Shown piece by piece: positions 1-6,854 of a stretch of DNA of 17,412 nucleotides. The DNA lies in contig CAMPCG010000027.1 in NCBI GenBank assembly GCA_946644025.1, positions 1-17,412 on the forward strand, in the 5' to 3' direction. Position 1 is the first letter of the stretch. The number at the start of each line of letters is the position of its first letter. Origin of the DNA: an uncultured Prevotellaceae bacterium (lineage in GTDB: Bacteria; Bacteroidota; Bacteroidia; Bacteroidales; Bacteroidaceae). Under the pieces are notes generated by a model that saw only the letters and a program-made list of their open reading frames with translations, had not been told where the DNA came from and did no database searches. A program made the translations under genes and the position numbers.

Positions 1-362
1 ATAAATTAGTCGCTTGATGAATGAATATTCACTTGCGAAAGTTCAGTTAATTATATAAAAGTTGCAAAAGTGAGAAAAAGGCATTAATACTGCACTCGTA
101 AGCACGAGAGGTTCTTGGATTAGTCGTCCGAATAAAACAATAACAGAACCCGTCGGCATCCAGACGAAGAAACGGAACATGATTTCAAGGAGGGTACTTC
201 GTTTGACGATGTGATTGCTCGATACAACTTTGACCGAAGTCTTCGTCTTTTTGTATGTGCCTTTGCACCGTCAATCAGGCATATAAATGTCTGTGACGGT
301 GCGTAAAGGCGGTTTTTGACATGTTGATACAATGGCGGGCTGGTGCGGGGGGGGCAGGGCCC
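1..362. other. Gene-free left end with two long inverted repeats
   Basis: I find no convincing gene here; the only reading frame of any length (120-332, minus) has no recognisable motif and no start context. The stretch is AT-richer than the flanking genes. Two inverted repeats stand out. AGACGAAGA (162-170) pairs with TCTTCGTCT (240-248), followed on the plus strand by four more bases of T-run. GCCTTT plus GCACCGTCA (259-273) pairs with TGACGGTGC plus AAAGGC (294-310, two-base bulge), followed by GGTTTTTG on the plus strand. A smaller hairpin CTCGT/ACGAG lies near 95-108. The T-runs follow the stems on the plus strand, opposite to the neighbouring pstS-like gene, so this could be the end of a plus-strand RNA rather than the terminator of that gene. 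That reading is inference. Confidence 0.5.
259..310 (+). terminator. Possible intrinsic terminator (15-bp stem)
   Basis: The arms GCCTTT-GCACCGTCA and TGACGGTGC-GT-AAAGGC form a 15-bp stem with one two-base bulge and a 20-base loop. On the plus strand the stem is followed by GGTTTTTG. The loop is long for a terminator and no plus-strand gene is visible upstream, so the role is uncertain. On the minus strand, the direction of the adjacent pstS-like gene, the stem is not followed by a T-run. Confidence 0.35.
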
Positions 363-1313
363 TTACTTTATCTCCACATCGCGGACGCTGTAGTCGGCGC
401 GGGCGGGGAAGAGGCCGGCGCGGAAGAAGATGAGCTGTCCGGGGTTGGGCAGCCAGCAGAAGTTGGCCAGCGCGCGGGGCACGCCCGTGGAGCGCGGGTC
501 GATGCAGAGGGCATAGACGGTGCGGATGAAGGGGTAGTAGTTGTAGGCGATGTTGTACTGGTCGGGTGTGTAGCTGTTGGCCTTGGTGGCCTCTTCTGCG
601 CGGCTGACGCGCATCACCTTGACGGTGCGGTTGTAGATGAGGTTGGTGGAGTCGCGCTGGTCGTCGAGCCAGATGCTGCCCACGACGCCGATGGCGTTCT
701 CGTGGCTCTCTACGTAGTCTACCACCTCGGCGCTGGTGTTGGCGGCCTGCACGTTGCCGCCGTCGGTCTTGATGGCTCGGCCCTGCATGATGCTGTCGGC
801 GCAGAAGCGCACGGTGGCCGAGCGGGGGTTGGAGAAGACCATCTTGATGTTGCCCAGCTTGGAGTCGGGGTAGAGGTCGGTCCAGCGGGTAGCCTCGCCG
901 GCGAGGATGTCGCGGAACTGTTCGACGGTAATCATCGAGTCGGGGTTGGCCTTGTTGACGATGAGTGCCAGCCCGTCGTAGGCCAGGGCGATGCTGCGCG
1001 GGTTGTACTTCAGGGCCTTTAGCTGGCTCTCCTCGCTCTCGGTGAGGGCGCGTGTGGTGAAGACCAGGAGCACCTCCTGGTTCATGAGTTTCTCGATGGC
1101 CTCCTGCTCGCTGATGTAGAGCGGGTGGATGGAGTCGCGCTTGCTCTTCATGTGGAAGATGTCGAGCTCCTCGTCGATGACGGGTGAGAGGCTCTCGTCG
1201 GCCGCGAAGTAGCGGCACTGTTCCTGGTAGGCGGTGTCCTGCTCCTTGTTTCCGCCACACGAGGCGAGCAGCAGGAGCGTTGTGAGTGATAATAGGGTGA
1301 TGGTGGTTTTCAT
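363..1313 (-). CDS. PstS-like phosphate-binding lipoprotein (PBP-like family)
   Basis: A 316-residue secreted substrate-binding protein of the PstS type. The N-terminus is a lipoprotein signal peptide: a charged start MKTT, a hydrophobic stretch, then the lipobox LASC with the lipidated Cys at position 19. The rest resembles PBP-like domains: an early segment of two-lobed fold (residues about 45-120), DSMITVEQFRDILAGEATRW around 125-145 and FSNPRSATVRFCADSIM near 160-175, the region where PstS proteins hold phosphate. In Bacteroidetes such genes often sit beside the exbBD-tonB operon, as here. No pstCAB permease genes are present in the window, so its role may be delivery of phosphate (or another oxyanion) to a distant ABC transporter, or something linked to TonB transport. 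The start ATG is the only one that gives a signal peptide. Family assignment is confident; the ligand is inferred. Confidence 0.85.
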   Translation of the reverse strand: MKTTITLLSLTTLLLLASCGGNKEQDTAYQEQCRYFAADESLSPVIDEELDIFHMKSKRDSIHPLYISEQEAIEKLMNQEVLLVFTTRALTESEESQLKALKYNPRSIALAYDGLALIVNKANPDSMITVEQFRDILAGEATRWTDLYPDSKLGNIKMVFSNPRSATVRFCADSIMQGRAIKTDGGNVQAANTSAEVVDYVESHENAIGVVGSIWLDDQRDSTNLIYNRTVKVMRVSRAEEATKANSYTPDQYNIAYNYYPFIRTVYALCIDPRSTGVPRALANFCWLPNPGQLIFFRAGLFPARADYSVRDVEIK

Positions 1314-1419
1314 TGTCGTTGGGTAAAGCCCCCCCTACGGCCCCCGAGGGGGCTTCTATTGTTTTGCGGTTCGGGGCGTTGTTGTACTCCTGGGGGGCAG
1401 AGAGGGGGGGCGGGTTGTT
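1314..1419. other. GC-tract spacer with hairpin upstream of pstS-like gene
   Basis: The spacer between the kinase-like gene and the pstS-like gene contains an 8-bp inverted repeat, AAGCCCCC (1326-1333) and GGGGGCTT (1348-1355), plus two runs of six and seven G (1392-1397, 1404-1410). No Bacteroidetes -7 element is visible, so the pstS-like gene is probably co-transcribed with the kinase-like gene. The hairpin would lie in the mRNA just before the pstS-like start codon, with its last base 12 bases before the ATG, and could affect translation or processing. Confidence 0.45.
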
Positions 1420-2070
1420 TTAAAGGGTGGGCTGGATGTAGTTCATTATCAGTTCTACGATTTCGTCTTCGGTCTTTCCGTCCATGCTGAACACCAGCTG
1501 GTAGTTGCGGGTGTCGTAGCGGCTGGTGCCGGTGTATCTGTTCACGTAGTTCTCGCGCATACGGTCCACGTCGTCGATGGTTTTCAGGGCTTCGTCGCGG
1601 CTGATGCCCTGCTTCTCCATGATGCGGCGTGCGCGGTGCTCCCTTGAGGCCTGGATGAAGACGTTCAGGTGGTTGGGATGGTTGCGGAAGACGTAGAAGG
1701 CTGTGCGCCCTGCCATGACGCACGACTCCGACGAGGCGATGCCTCGCAGTATTTCCTGTTCGGCCTTGTACATGTTGTCGGTGGTGAGCAGGTCGGGCTC
1801 TTCTACGACGCTCTGGTCGTAGTCGGTCGAGTTGCTCATGGCGTAGCCTATGCTGAAGGCCCGCTTGAAGTCGGCCCACCAGCTGTGGCTGCGTCCTTTG
1901 AGGCTCTCTATCTCGTCGACGGTGAGGCCGTACTTCTGCTGTAGGGCCTCTATGAGCGCCTTGTCGTAGAAGGGCACGCCCAGCTTCTGGGCCAGTTTCC
2001 TGCCGATGGTGCGGCCTCCTGAGCCCAGCTCGCGGTTGATGCAGATGATGAATTGTTCGTGAGTGTTCAT
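1420..2070 (-). CDS. Cytidylate kinase-like family protein
   Basis: A 216-residue P-loop kinase of the cytidylate-kinase-like family (Cytidylate_kin2 type), probably cytosolic. The N-terminal strand IICINRELGSGGRTIGRKLA carries a nucleotide-binding P-loop of the form GSGGRT at residues 16-21. VPFYDKALIEAL follows, typical of this family, and FIQASREHRARRIMEKQGIS (about residues 123-143) corresponds to the Arg-rich lid segment. It is not the canonical Cmk of nucleotide metabolism, and the natural substrate of this family is not established; a nucleoside monophosphate is the likely one. It lies after the tonB operon terminator and 106 bp before the pstS-like gene on the same strand. I see no TAnnTTTG promoter in front of it, only two terminator-like hairpins, so how it is transcribed is unclear. 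Confidence 0.85.
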   Translation of the reverse strand: MNTHEQFIICINRELGSGGRTIGRKLAQKLGVPFYDKALIEALQQKYGLTVDEIESLKGRSHSWWADFKRAFSIGYAMSNSTDYDQSVVEEPDLLTTDNMYKAEQEILRGIASSESCVMAGRTAFYVFRNHPNHLNVFIQASREHRARRIMEKQGISRDEALKTIDDVDRMRENYVNRYTGTSRYDTRNYQLVFSMDGKTEDEIVELIMNYIQPTL

Positions 2071-2086
2071 CTTTACATATTTCTAT

Positions 2087-2151
2087 AAAAAGAAGACGAA
2101 TCTCACAAAGCCGCACGAAGATGGTTCGTGCTCATTCATGAAATTCGTCTT
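2087..2151 (-). terminator. Long imperfect hairpin with T-run ahead of kinase-like gene
   Basis: Two 27-base arms (2093-2119 and 2125-2151) around a five-base loop pair at 21 of 27 positions. The outer nine bases AAGACGAAT/ATTCGTCTT and the inner seven GCACGAA/TTCGTGC are perfect. Read on the minus strand the hairpin is followed by CTTTTTATAG, so it fits an intrinsic terminator or an attenuator in the leader of the kinase-like gene. Its ATTCGTG-like words resemble degenerate intergenic repeats common in Bacteroidetes; that resemblance is from general knowledge. Confidence 0.5.
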
Positions 2152-2158
2152 GTTGTGC

Positions 2159-2194
2159 AAAAAAGTAAGGGCTGGCACGCAGGCCTGCCCTTAC
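2159..2194 (-). terminator. Intrinsic terminator of the exbB-exbD-exbD-tonB operon
   Basis: The inverted repeat GTAAGGGC/GCCCTTAC (2187-2194 and 2165-2172, 14-base loop) begins 16 bases after the tonB stop codon. On the minus strand it is followed immediately by TTTTTT (2164 down to 2159). This is a standard rho-independent terminator arrangement in the direction of tonB. Confidence 0.75.
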
Positions 2195-2209
2195 ATTTGG
2201 TTGTGAGTT

Positions 2210-3049
2210 TTACTGCAGACGGAAGGTCACAGGCACGGTGTACTTCACGCGCACGGGCTGTCCGTTCTGGCGTCCGGGAATCCACTTAGGCATGGACTTC
2301 AGCACGCGCACGGCCTCCTTGTCAAGCGAGGGGTCTACCGACTTGACAATCTTCACGTCGGTGATGCTTCCGTCGCGCTCAACGACGAACGTTGCCACGA
2401 CGCGTCCCTGGATACCATTCTCTTCAGCCACGACGGGGTACTTGATGTTCTTGTTGAGCCACTCCATCAGGGCGGCGTCGCCACCCTTGAACGACGGCAT
2501 CTGCTCTACGACGTCGAACACCTTTGTTTCCTCCACTGCGGGGGGCACCTCGTCCACCACCTTCTCGTTGACCTTGAGCACGTGCTCGGCCTCGTTAGAG
2601 CCCTGGTCGTAGTCGATGGCACCGATGGCCACGTCGCTCGTGGCGACTTCATCCTGCGTCTTGGTGACCTGCTCGGGGGCATCGTCCTCCATTTCGTAGG
2701 CAGTAAACTTCTCAGAGTTCATCACCGTCTCCTCGGCGACGAGCTGCTCGAGCTCCTCAACCTCGTAGACGATTTCTTCTTCTTCCTTCTCTTCCTCTAC
2801 CTCTTCCTCTACGGCGTCGAGTGTCACCTCGGTCTCGTGCTCGGCAGCGGCGGCTGCGATGGCGTTCTGTGCCACGTTCACGATGAGGAACAGTGCCACG
2901 ATGGCAATGAGTCCGAGTATGAGGGCTATGACGGCCAAGAGGTTTCGGTGGCTGGTATCACGGCGAATGGCGTAGGCACCGTAGGCCTCGTTCTTTCCTT
3001 CGAATACGAGGTCAATCCACTCTCTTTCTAATAGATCTATCTTTGACAT
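2210..3049 (-). CDS. tonB: TonB energy transducer
   Basis: A 279-residue TonB protein that transmits proton-motive energy from ExbB/ExbD to outer-membrane TonB-dependent receptors. The start MSKIDLLEREWIDLVFEGKN and the following AYGAYAIRR are the signature cytoplasmic N-terminus of Bacteroidetes TonB. One membrane segment spans about residues 38-60. The periplasmic linker is unusual in being Glu-rich (about 73-107) rather than Pro/Lys-rich. The C-terminal TonB domain covers about 181-279, beginning VEQMPSFKGG, with YPVVAEENGIQGRVVATFVV and a conserved ending VKYTVPVTFRLQ. It is the last gene of the operon, 23 bp after the second exbD, and is followed by an intrinsic terminator. Assignment is confident; which receptors it serves cannot be told. 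Confidence 0.95.
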   Translation of the reverse strand: MSKIDLLEREWIDLVFEGKNEAYGAYAIRRDTSHRNLLAVIALILGLIAIVALFLIVNVAQNAIAAAAAEHETEVTLDAVEEEVEEEKEEEEIVYEVEELEQLVAEETVMNSEKFTAYEMEDDAPEQVTKTQDEVATSDVAIGAIDYDQGSNEAEHVLKVNEKVVDEVPPAVEETKVFDVVEQMPSFKGGDAALMEWLNKNIKYPVVAEENGIQGRVVATFVVERDGSITDVKIVKSVDPSLDKEAVRVLKSMPKWIPGRQNGQPVRVKYTVPVTFRLQ

Positions 3050-3072
3050 AGTTCTTTTCGATGATTAATGGG

Positions 3073-3801
3073 TTATTCAATAGTGATGCCGTTACCTTCG
3101 AGAATGGCTATATCCTTGTCGTTGATCTGGTCAATCACGTACTTACCGATACAGCAAATCTGCATTTCGTCGAGAATCGTCACAAGATTGTCGTAGCTGG
3201 AGTTGTTGAGGGGCTTGATGTTCACGGCGAGCGTGGGCACCATGTCGGTCTCTGTGAACTCCTTCATGTCTTTGTCAATCTTGTTGTACTTAGCCTGGTC
3301 GAGCTGGTTGTTGCTGACCACGTCTACATGACCTTTCTTGATCATGATGAGTGCGCGGTTGTAGACCGAGTCGTTGGCTTCCTGCTGGCTTTTAGGCAGT
3401 GCGTTGAACCAGTTGTCGAGCTGTGCCTTTGCGTCCATGAGCACCTTGACGGGTGCGTGGCGGTGTGTGCGCAGCGCCTCGCGTATGCCCTCCTTGCCCC
3501 ATGTTGCCTCTTTGAGGAACTCCGGTTTGCCGAAGTCTTCCTTCTTGTCGACAATGTAGTAGTAGAGCTTGTCGTTGTCGGCGAGGTAGATGGTGATGGT
3601 CTGCTCGGTCTTCGACTTGTCTTTGTCCTCGGCCGACAGGTTTTCATCCTTTGCAGGCATGGTGAGGTGCATGGCCTGAGGCTTTGCGAGCGACGTACAC
3701 AGCATGAAGAAGGTGATGAGAAGCATCATCATATCCACCATGGGCGTAAAGTCCACGCGGACATTCATTTTTTTCTGCTTGCTTTCTTTTTTCTTTGCCA
3801 T
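3073..3801 (-). CDS. exbD: ExbD-type biopolymer transport protein (second copy)
   Basis: A 242-residue ExbD/TolR protein of the inner membrane. A Lys-rich cytoplasmic start is followed by FTPMVDMMMLLITFFM, a single membrane helix (about residues 18-38) that carries the essential proton-carrying Asp at position 23. The periplasmic domain (about 45-242) is longer than in E. coli ExbD, with an insertion around residues 50-190 and the usual ending NSSYDNLVTILDEMQICCIG. It is separated from the upstream exbD by only three bases and from tonB by 23 bp, so the three genes are almost surely one transcript. Two different ExbD proteins per operon are normal in Bacteroidetes; they probably form a heteromeric complex with ExbB. 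Confidence 0.93.
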   Translation of the reverse strand: MAKKKESKQKKMNVRVDFTPMVDMMMLLITFFMLCTSLAKPQAMHLTMPAKDENLSAEDKDKSKTEQTITIYLADNDKLYYYIVDKKEDFGKPEFLKEATWGKEGIREALRTHRHAPVKVLMDAKAQLDNWFNALPKSQQEANDSVYNRALIMIKKGHVDVVSNNQLDQAKYNKIDKDMKEFTETDMVPTLAVNIKPLNNSSYDNLVTILDEMQICCIGKYVIDQINDKDIAILEGNGITIE

Positions 3802-3804
3802 TGC

Positions 3805-4473
3805 TTAGTCCTCCAACTTTTTATACTGTGTAACGAGTTTGTAACGGCTCTCGTTGATGTCCTGCAGTTCTGCGATGACCATCTTTACCGAGCTGTAGGG
3901 AGTCTGCTTGTCGGCCTTGATGCAGATTTCGAGCTTGTTGGCAACGCCAGCCTTGTCTACGTCCTCAAGGTCGTTGTACCACTCCTTGTAGCCGTTCTTC
4001 ATTGCTTTCACCCAGAGCTGGAACTCGCTCATCTTGTCTTCGCGCGACTGTATACTGTCAGTAGGTATTCCAGTCGTCTTGAGCAGTTTCACCTGCTCTT
4101 CGTGGCTGAGGTCCAGGAACTGAGGCAGATTCTTCACCGGCACGCCAATCTGCGTTTGGGCGAGGAATGTTTTCTTCTGGTCGGGTGTGAGCGATGCGTC
4201 GCGCTCTTTGAGCATCTGCTCGAGCGCTTTCTCCATCGTCACGACCTTGTCTGTGGCCACGAGCACTCTGCCTTCCGGGTCGATGGTGATATCGAGGGTG
4301 GCAGACGACGGGACCTTCGCCATGGTCTGCGATGCGGGGGTGACGACCTTCACTACCTCGTTCTTCACGAAGTTTGCACTCAGCATGAAGAACGTGAGCA
4401 GAAGCACCATCACGTCCGACATCGGGGTCATGTCGATCCAGACATCGTTTTTCTTAATTTTTATCTTACCCAT
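3805..4473 (-). CDS. exbD: ExbD-type biopolymer transport protein (first copy)
   Basis: A 222-residue ExbD/TolR protein, first of the two exbD genes. Residues 11-32 read WIDMTPMSDVMVLLLTFFML: a membrane helix with the conserved Asp at position 20 that in ExbD takes part in proton flow. The periplasmic part contains a charged insertion (about 85-165) and ends in a conserved TolR-like fold segment, ICIKADKQTPYSSVKMVIAE. It begins 34 bp after exbB and ends three bases before the second exbD. It shares the general plan but little sequence with its neighbour, so the two are old paralogues rather than a recent duplication. Family confidence is high. Confidence 0.93.
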   Translation of the reverse strand: MGKIKIKKNDVWIDMTPMSDVMVLLLTFFMLSANFVKNEVVKVVTPASQTMAKVPSSATLDITIDPEGRVLVATDKVVTMEKALEQMLKERDASLTPDQKKTFLAQTQIGVPVKNLPQFLDLSHEEQVKLLKTTGIPTDSIQSREDKMSEFQLWVKAMKNGYKEWYNDLEDVDKAGVANKLEICIKADKQTPYSSVKMVIAELQDINESRYKLVTQYKKLED

Positions 4474-4507
4474 AGTAGTAACGTTTAGTTTAAAGGGTTA
4501 GACAAAA

Positions 4508-5341
4508 TTAAGCCTCGTCCGGGTGTGTGGTGTTGTAGGTCTGTGCGAGTGAATAACCAATCTCATCCAGTGCGAACGAAATCTTATCGATTCGGTTGGT
4601 GAAGAAGTTGTAGGAGACCACGGCGAGCCATGATGTACCGATACCGAATGCCGTGTTGATAAGGGCCTCGGAGATACCGGCCGACAGCTCGACGGAGTCA
4701 CCGCCACCACCCTGTGCCAGGGCCTGGAACGACTTGATCATACCTACCACAGTACCGAGCAGACCAGTCAGTGTACCCAGTGTAACGATTGTTGCAATCA
4801 TGGGCAGGTTCATGGTCAGTGTAGGCATCTCGACTGCGATGGCCTCTTCGTGAGCGGCCTGTATGCGGGCAATCTTCACTTCCTTCTTGATGCCCTGTGC
4901 GGCGTCGGCCTCTTTGTAAGCCATGACGGTAGCGCGGACGACGTTGGCCACGCTTCCGCCCTGCTCGTTGCAGTGCTGCAGAGCAGCGTCGAAGTTGAGG
5001 GCCTTGAGGTCGGCCTTGATCTTTGCGAGGAACTTGGCGAGTTTCTCCTTACCGATACACTTGCTCAGAGCGATGATGCGCTCTACGGTCATACAGATAA
5101 CGGTGAGCAGCAGGGTGTGGATGACAGGCACGATGACACCACCCTTGTAGATGGTACCCCAGATGTTCAGAGGGCTTCCGTTGGGGTCGCCGCCCTCGAA
5201 GTTGCTGGACTGACCGAAGTTGAAGAAGAAGTTACAGAATGCAATGATGGCGCAGATAACGATCACCCAAATTGCATCTTTCAAACCGATGCTGCTCGTG
5301 CCCTTCTTTGCAGGAGCAGCTGCTTTCTGTGTGTTTGCCAT
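4508..5341 (-). CDS. exbB: ExbB/TolQ/MotA-family proton channel protein
   Basis: A 277-residue inner-membrane protein forming the proton channel with ExbD. Four hydrophobic segments are visible at about 22-41, 68-89, 180-203 and 226-247; the first is an additional N-terminal helix compared with enteric ExbB and is usual in Bacteroidetes. The family signature lies at about 171-205, EMPTLTMNLPMIATIVTLGT followed by LTGLLGTVVGMIKSF, with the cytoplasmic loop between helices 2 and 3. It is the first gene of the operon; a perfect -7 element TATCTTTG lies 62 bp before its start and the 5' leader would be roughly 55 bases of AT-rich sequence. The N-terminal Ala/Lys-rich tail MANTQKAAAPAKKG is cytoplasmic. 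Confidence 0.95.
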   Translation of the reverse strand: MANTQKAAAPAKKGTSSIGLKDAIWVIVICAIIAFCNFFFNFGQSSNFEGGDPNGSPLNIWGTIYKGGVIVPVIHTLLLTVICMTVERIIALSKCIGKEKLAKFLAKIKADLKALNFDAALQHCNEQGGSVANVVRATVMAYKEADAAQGIKKEVKIARIQAAHEEAIAVEMPTLTMNLPMIATIVTLGTLTGLLGTVVGMIKSFQALAQGGGGDSVELSAGISEALINTAFGIGTSWLAVVSYNFFTNRIDKISFALDEIGYSLAQTYNTTHPDEA

Positions 5342-5403
5342 AATTTGTTTTGTTTTTAAAAGTTTTAAGTTATTAATTAATAAAAAAGAAAATTTTCAAC
5401 ACG

Positions 5404-5411
5404 CAAAGATA
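5404..5411 (-). promoter_or_regulatory. Promoter -7 element of the exbB operon
   Basis: TATCTTTG followed by C on the minus strand is an exact match to the Bacteroidetes -7 consensus TAnnTTTG. A TTTG at the usual distance (19-21 bases upstream) is not present, so the -33 side is weak. Transcription would begin near 5396-5398, giving a leader of about 55 bases before the exbB ATG. Confidence 0.65.
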
Positions 5412-5467
5412 GCAATTAATCGTCAAGTATTGCTGGCAATTAACTACATTTAACTTGTTTTTTCAGT

Positions 5468-6682
5468 TTATTTTAGTTTTGCGAGTGCCTCGGCTATTCG
5501 CTTGATGGCTTCGCGTATGTTGTCGTCGCTGGTGGCGTAGCTCATGCGGAAGCAGTCGGGGTCGCCGAAGGCGTCGCCTCCTACGGTAGCCACGTGTGCC
5601 TCTTCGAGCAGGTACATGGCCAGGTCGGTGCTGTTGTTGATGACGGTTCCGTTTGTTGCTGTATTACAGCAACAGACAGTACGGCCGTAGAACGAGCTGC
5701 ACTTGGGGAAGAGGTAGAAGGCACCCTCGGGCACGTTCACCTCCAGCCCGGGCACCTGCCTTGTCAGTTCGACGATGAGGTCGCGGCGGCGCTGGAATGC
5801 CTGGCGCATCTCTTCCACGCAGTCCTGGCTCTGGGTGTAGGCCCACTCGGCGGCTTTCTGGCTTACGGAGCAGGGGCCGCTGGTGTATTGTCCCTGCAGC
5901 TTGTTGCATCCCTTGACGATCCATTCGGGCGCTGCGATGTAGCCTATGCGCCAGCCGGTCATGGCGTAGGCCTTCGAGACGCCGTTGACGACGATGGTGC
6001 GCTCCTTCATGCCGGGGAACTGGGCTATGGACTCGTGGCGGCCCACGTAGTTGATGTGCTCGTAGATTTCGTCGGCCAGCACGTAGAGGTCGTCATGTCT
6101 TAATATAATGTTCGCAAGCGCGCGCAGTTCCTCTTTATTATATACCGAGCCGGTGGGGTTGCTGGGCGAGCAGAGTATGAGCAGTCGCGTCTTGGGGGTG
6201 ATGGCTTTCTCCAGCTGCTCGGGGGTCATCTTGAAGTTCTGCTCGAATCCGGCCTCGACGATGACGGGCTGTCCGCCGGCCAGGAGTGCCATCTGGGGGT
6301 ATGATACCCAGTAGGGTGCGGGTATGATGACCTCGTCGCCGGGGTTGACAAGTGCCATGACGGTGTTGCAGACGCTCTGCTTGGCTCCGTTGCTGACCAG
6401 TATCTCGGCCGGCGAGTATTCCAGGCCGTTCTCTCGGCGCAGCTTGTCGCTGATGGCCTGGCGCAGGTCCAGGTATCCGGGCACGGGGGAGTAGCGCGAG
6501 TAGTTCTCGTCGACGGCACGCTTGGCAGCCTCCTTGATGTGGTCGGGGGTGTTGAAGTCGGGCTCGCCGACGCTCATGTTAATCACGTCTATGCCCCGGG
6601 CTTTCATCTCGGAGCTCTTCTGTGACATGGCCAGCGTGGCAGAGGGTGCCAGGCGCTGCAGCCTGAGGGATAATTGTGGCAT
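5468..6682 (-). CDS. aspC: Aspartate-type PLP-dependent aminotransferase (class I)
   Basis: A 404-residue cytosolic class-I aminotransferase, most like aspartate aminotransferases of the 1-gamma/AspB type, transferring amino groups between aspartate (or a related acid) and 2-oxoglutarate using pyridoxal phosphate. Visible motifs, numbered from the chosen start: NPTG with Asn175, ADEIY with Asp204, the cofactor Lys237 in SKAYAMTGWRIGY, and the carboxylate-binding Arg379 in FRMSYATSD. I start it at 6682 (MPQLSLRLQRL) because a strong -7 element lies between this ATG and the next ATG upstream (6724), and homologues begin like this. The odd part is residues about 333-352, GRTVCCCNTATNGTVINNST, where relatives usually have a shorter loop; three consecutive Cys are encoded by one arm of a 21-bp palindrome. 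The gene symbol is a family guess. Confidence 0.9.
   Translation of the reverse strand: MPQLSLRLQRLAPSATLAMSQKSSEMKARGIDVINMSVGEPDFNTPDHIKEAAKRAVDENYSRYSPVPGYLDLRQAISDKLRRENGLEYSPAEILVSNGAKQSVCNTVMALVNPGDEVIIPAPYWVSYPQMALLAGGQPVIVEAGFEQNFKMTPEQLEKAITPKTRLLILCSPSNPTGSVYNKEELRALANIILRHDDLYVLADEIYEHINYVGRHESIAQFPGMKERTIVVNGVSKAYAMTGWRIGYIAAPEWIVKGCNKLQGQYTSGPCSVSQKAAEWAYTQSQDCVEEMRQAFQRRRDLIVELTRQVPGLEVNVPEGAFYLFPKCSSFYGRTVCCCNTATNGTVINNSTDLAMYLLEEAHVATVGGDAFGDPDCFRMSYATSDDNIREAIKRIAEALAKLK
5654..5674. repeat. Perfect 21-bp palindrome inside the aminotransferase gene
   Basis: Arms TGTTGCTGTA and TACAGCAACA meet around a single central T with no mismatch. On the coding strand it encodes the Cys-Cys-Cys-Asn-Thr-Ala-Thr stretch of the aminotransferase. 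Perfect palindromes this long are unusual inside a coding region and this one sits exactly in a loop that looks expanded. Confidence 0.8.
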
Positions 6683-6710
6683 GTTGTCTGTGCTTTTGTA
6701 TTTAGAACGT

Positions 6711-6743
6711 GCAAAATTACACAATTATTTCGTCACGGCGAAA
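6711..6743 (-). promoter_or_regulatory. Promoter of the aminotransferase gene
   Basis: On the minus strand TAATTTTG (6719 down to 6712) matches the -7 consensus TAnnTTTG and is followed by C. TTTC lies 20 bases upstream (6743 down to 6740), one base from the -33 consensus TTTG. Transcription would begin about 22-25 bases before the ATG at 6682, so the upstream ATG at 6724 is outside the transcript. Confidence 0.7.
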
Positions 6744-6854
6744 TTTTTGACGCTTTTTTTCAGCCGCTCCTTGCATTTTTGCGTGGGAGCGGCGGGGGCG
6801 TGCGGAGCGGTGGGAAAGCACCGCCACGCTCTGAGCCGTCCTGACGCCGACCTT

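Noticed and set aside
120..332. Small minus-strand gene at the left end
   Set aside because: No start context, no motif, and it crosses a long inverted repeat with loop; most likely non-coding.
1390..1416. G-quadruplex in the kinase-pstS spacer
   Set aside because: There are two long G runs and one short one, but not four clean, well-spaced runs; the evidence is too weak for a call.
3061..4488. Long plus-strand open frame antisense to both exbD genes
   Set aside because: The minus strand encodes two clear ExbD proteins with the membrane Asp; the antisense product is a Val/Leu/His-rich shadow without family resemblance.
6683..6724. Aminotransferase start at the upstream ATG (6724)
   Set aside because: The -7 element TAATTTTG lies between it and the ATG at 6682, and family members begin near MPQLSLRLQRL.
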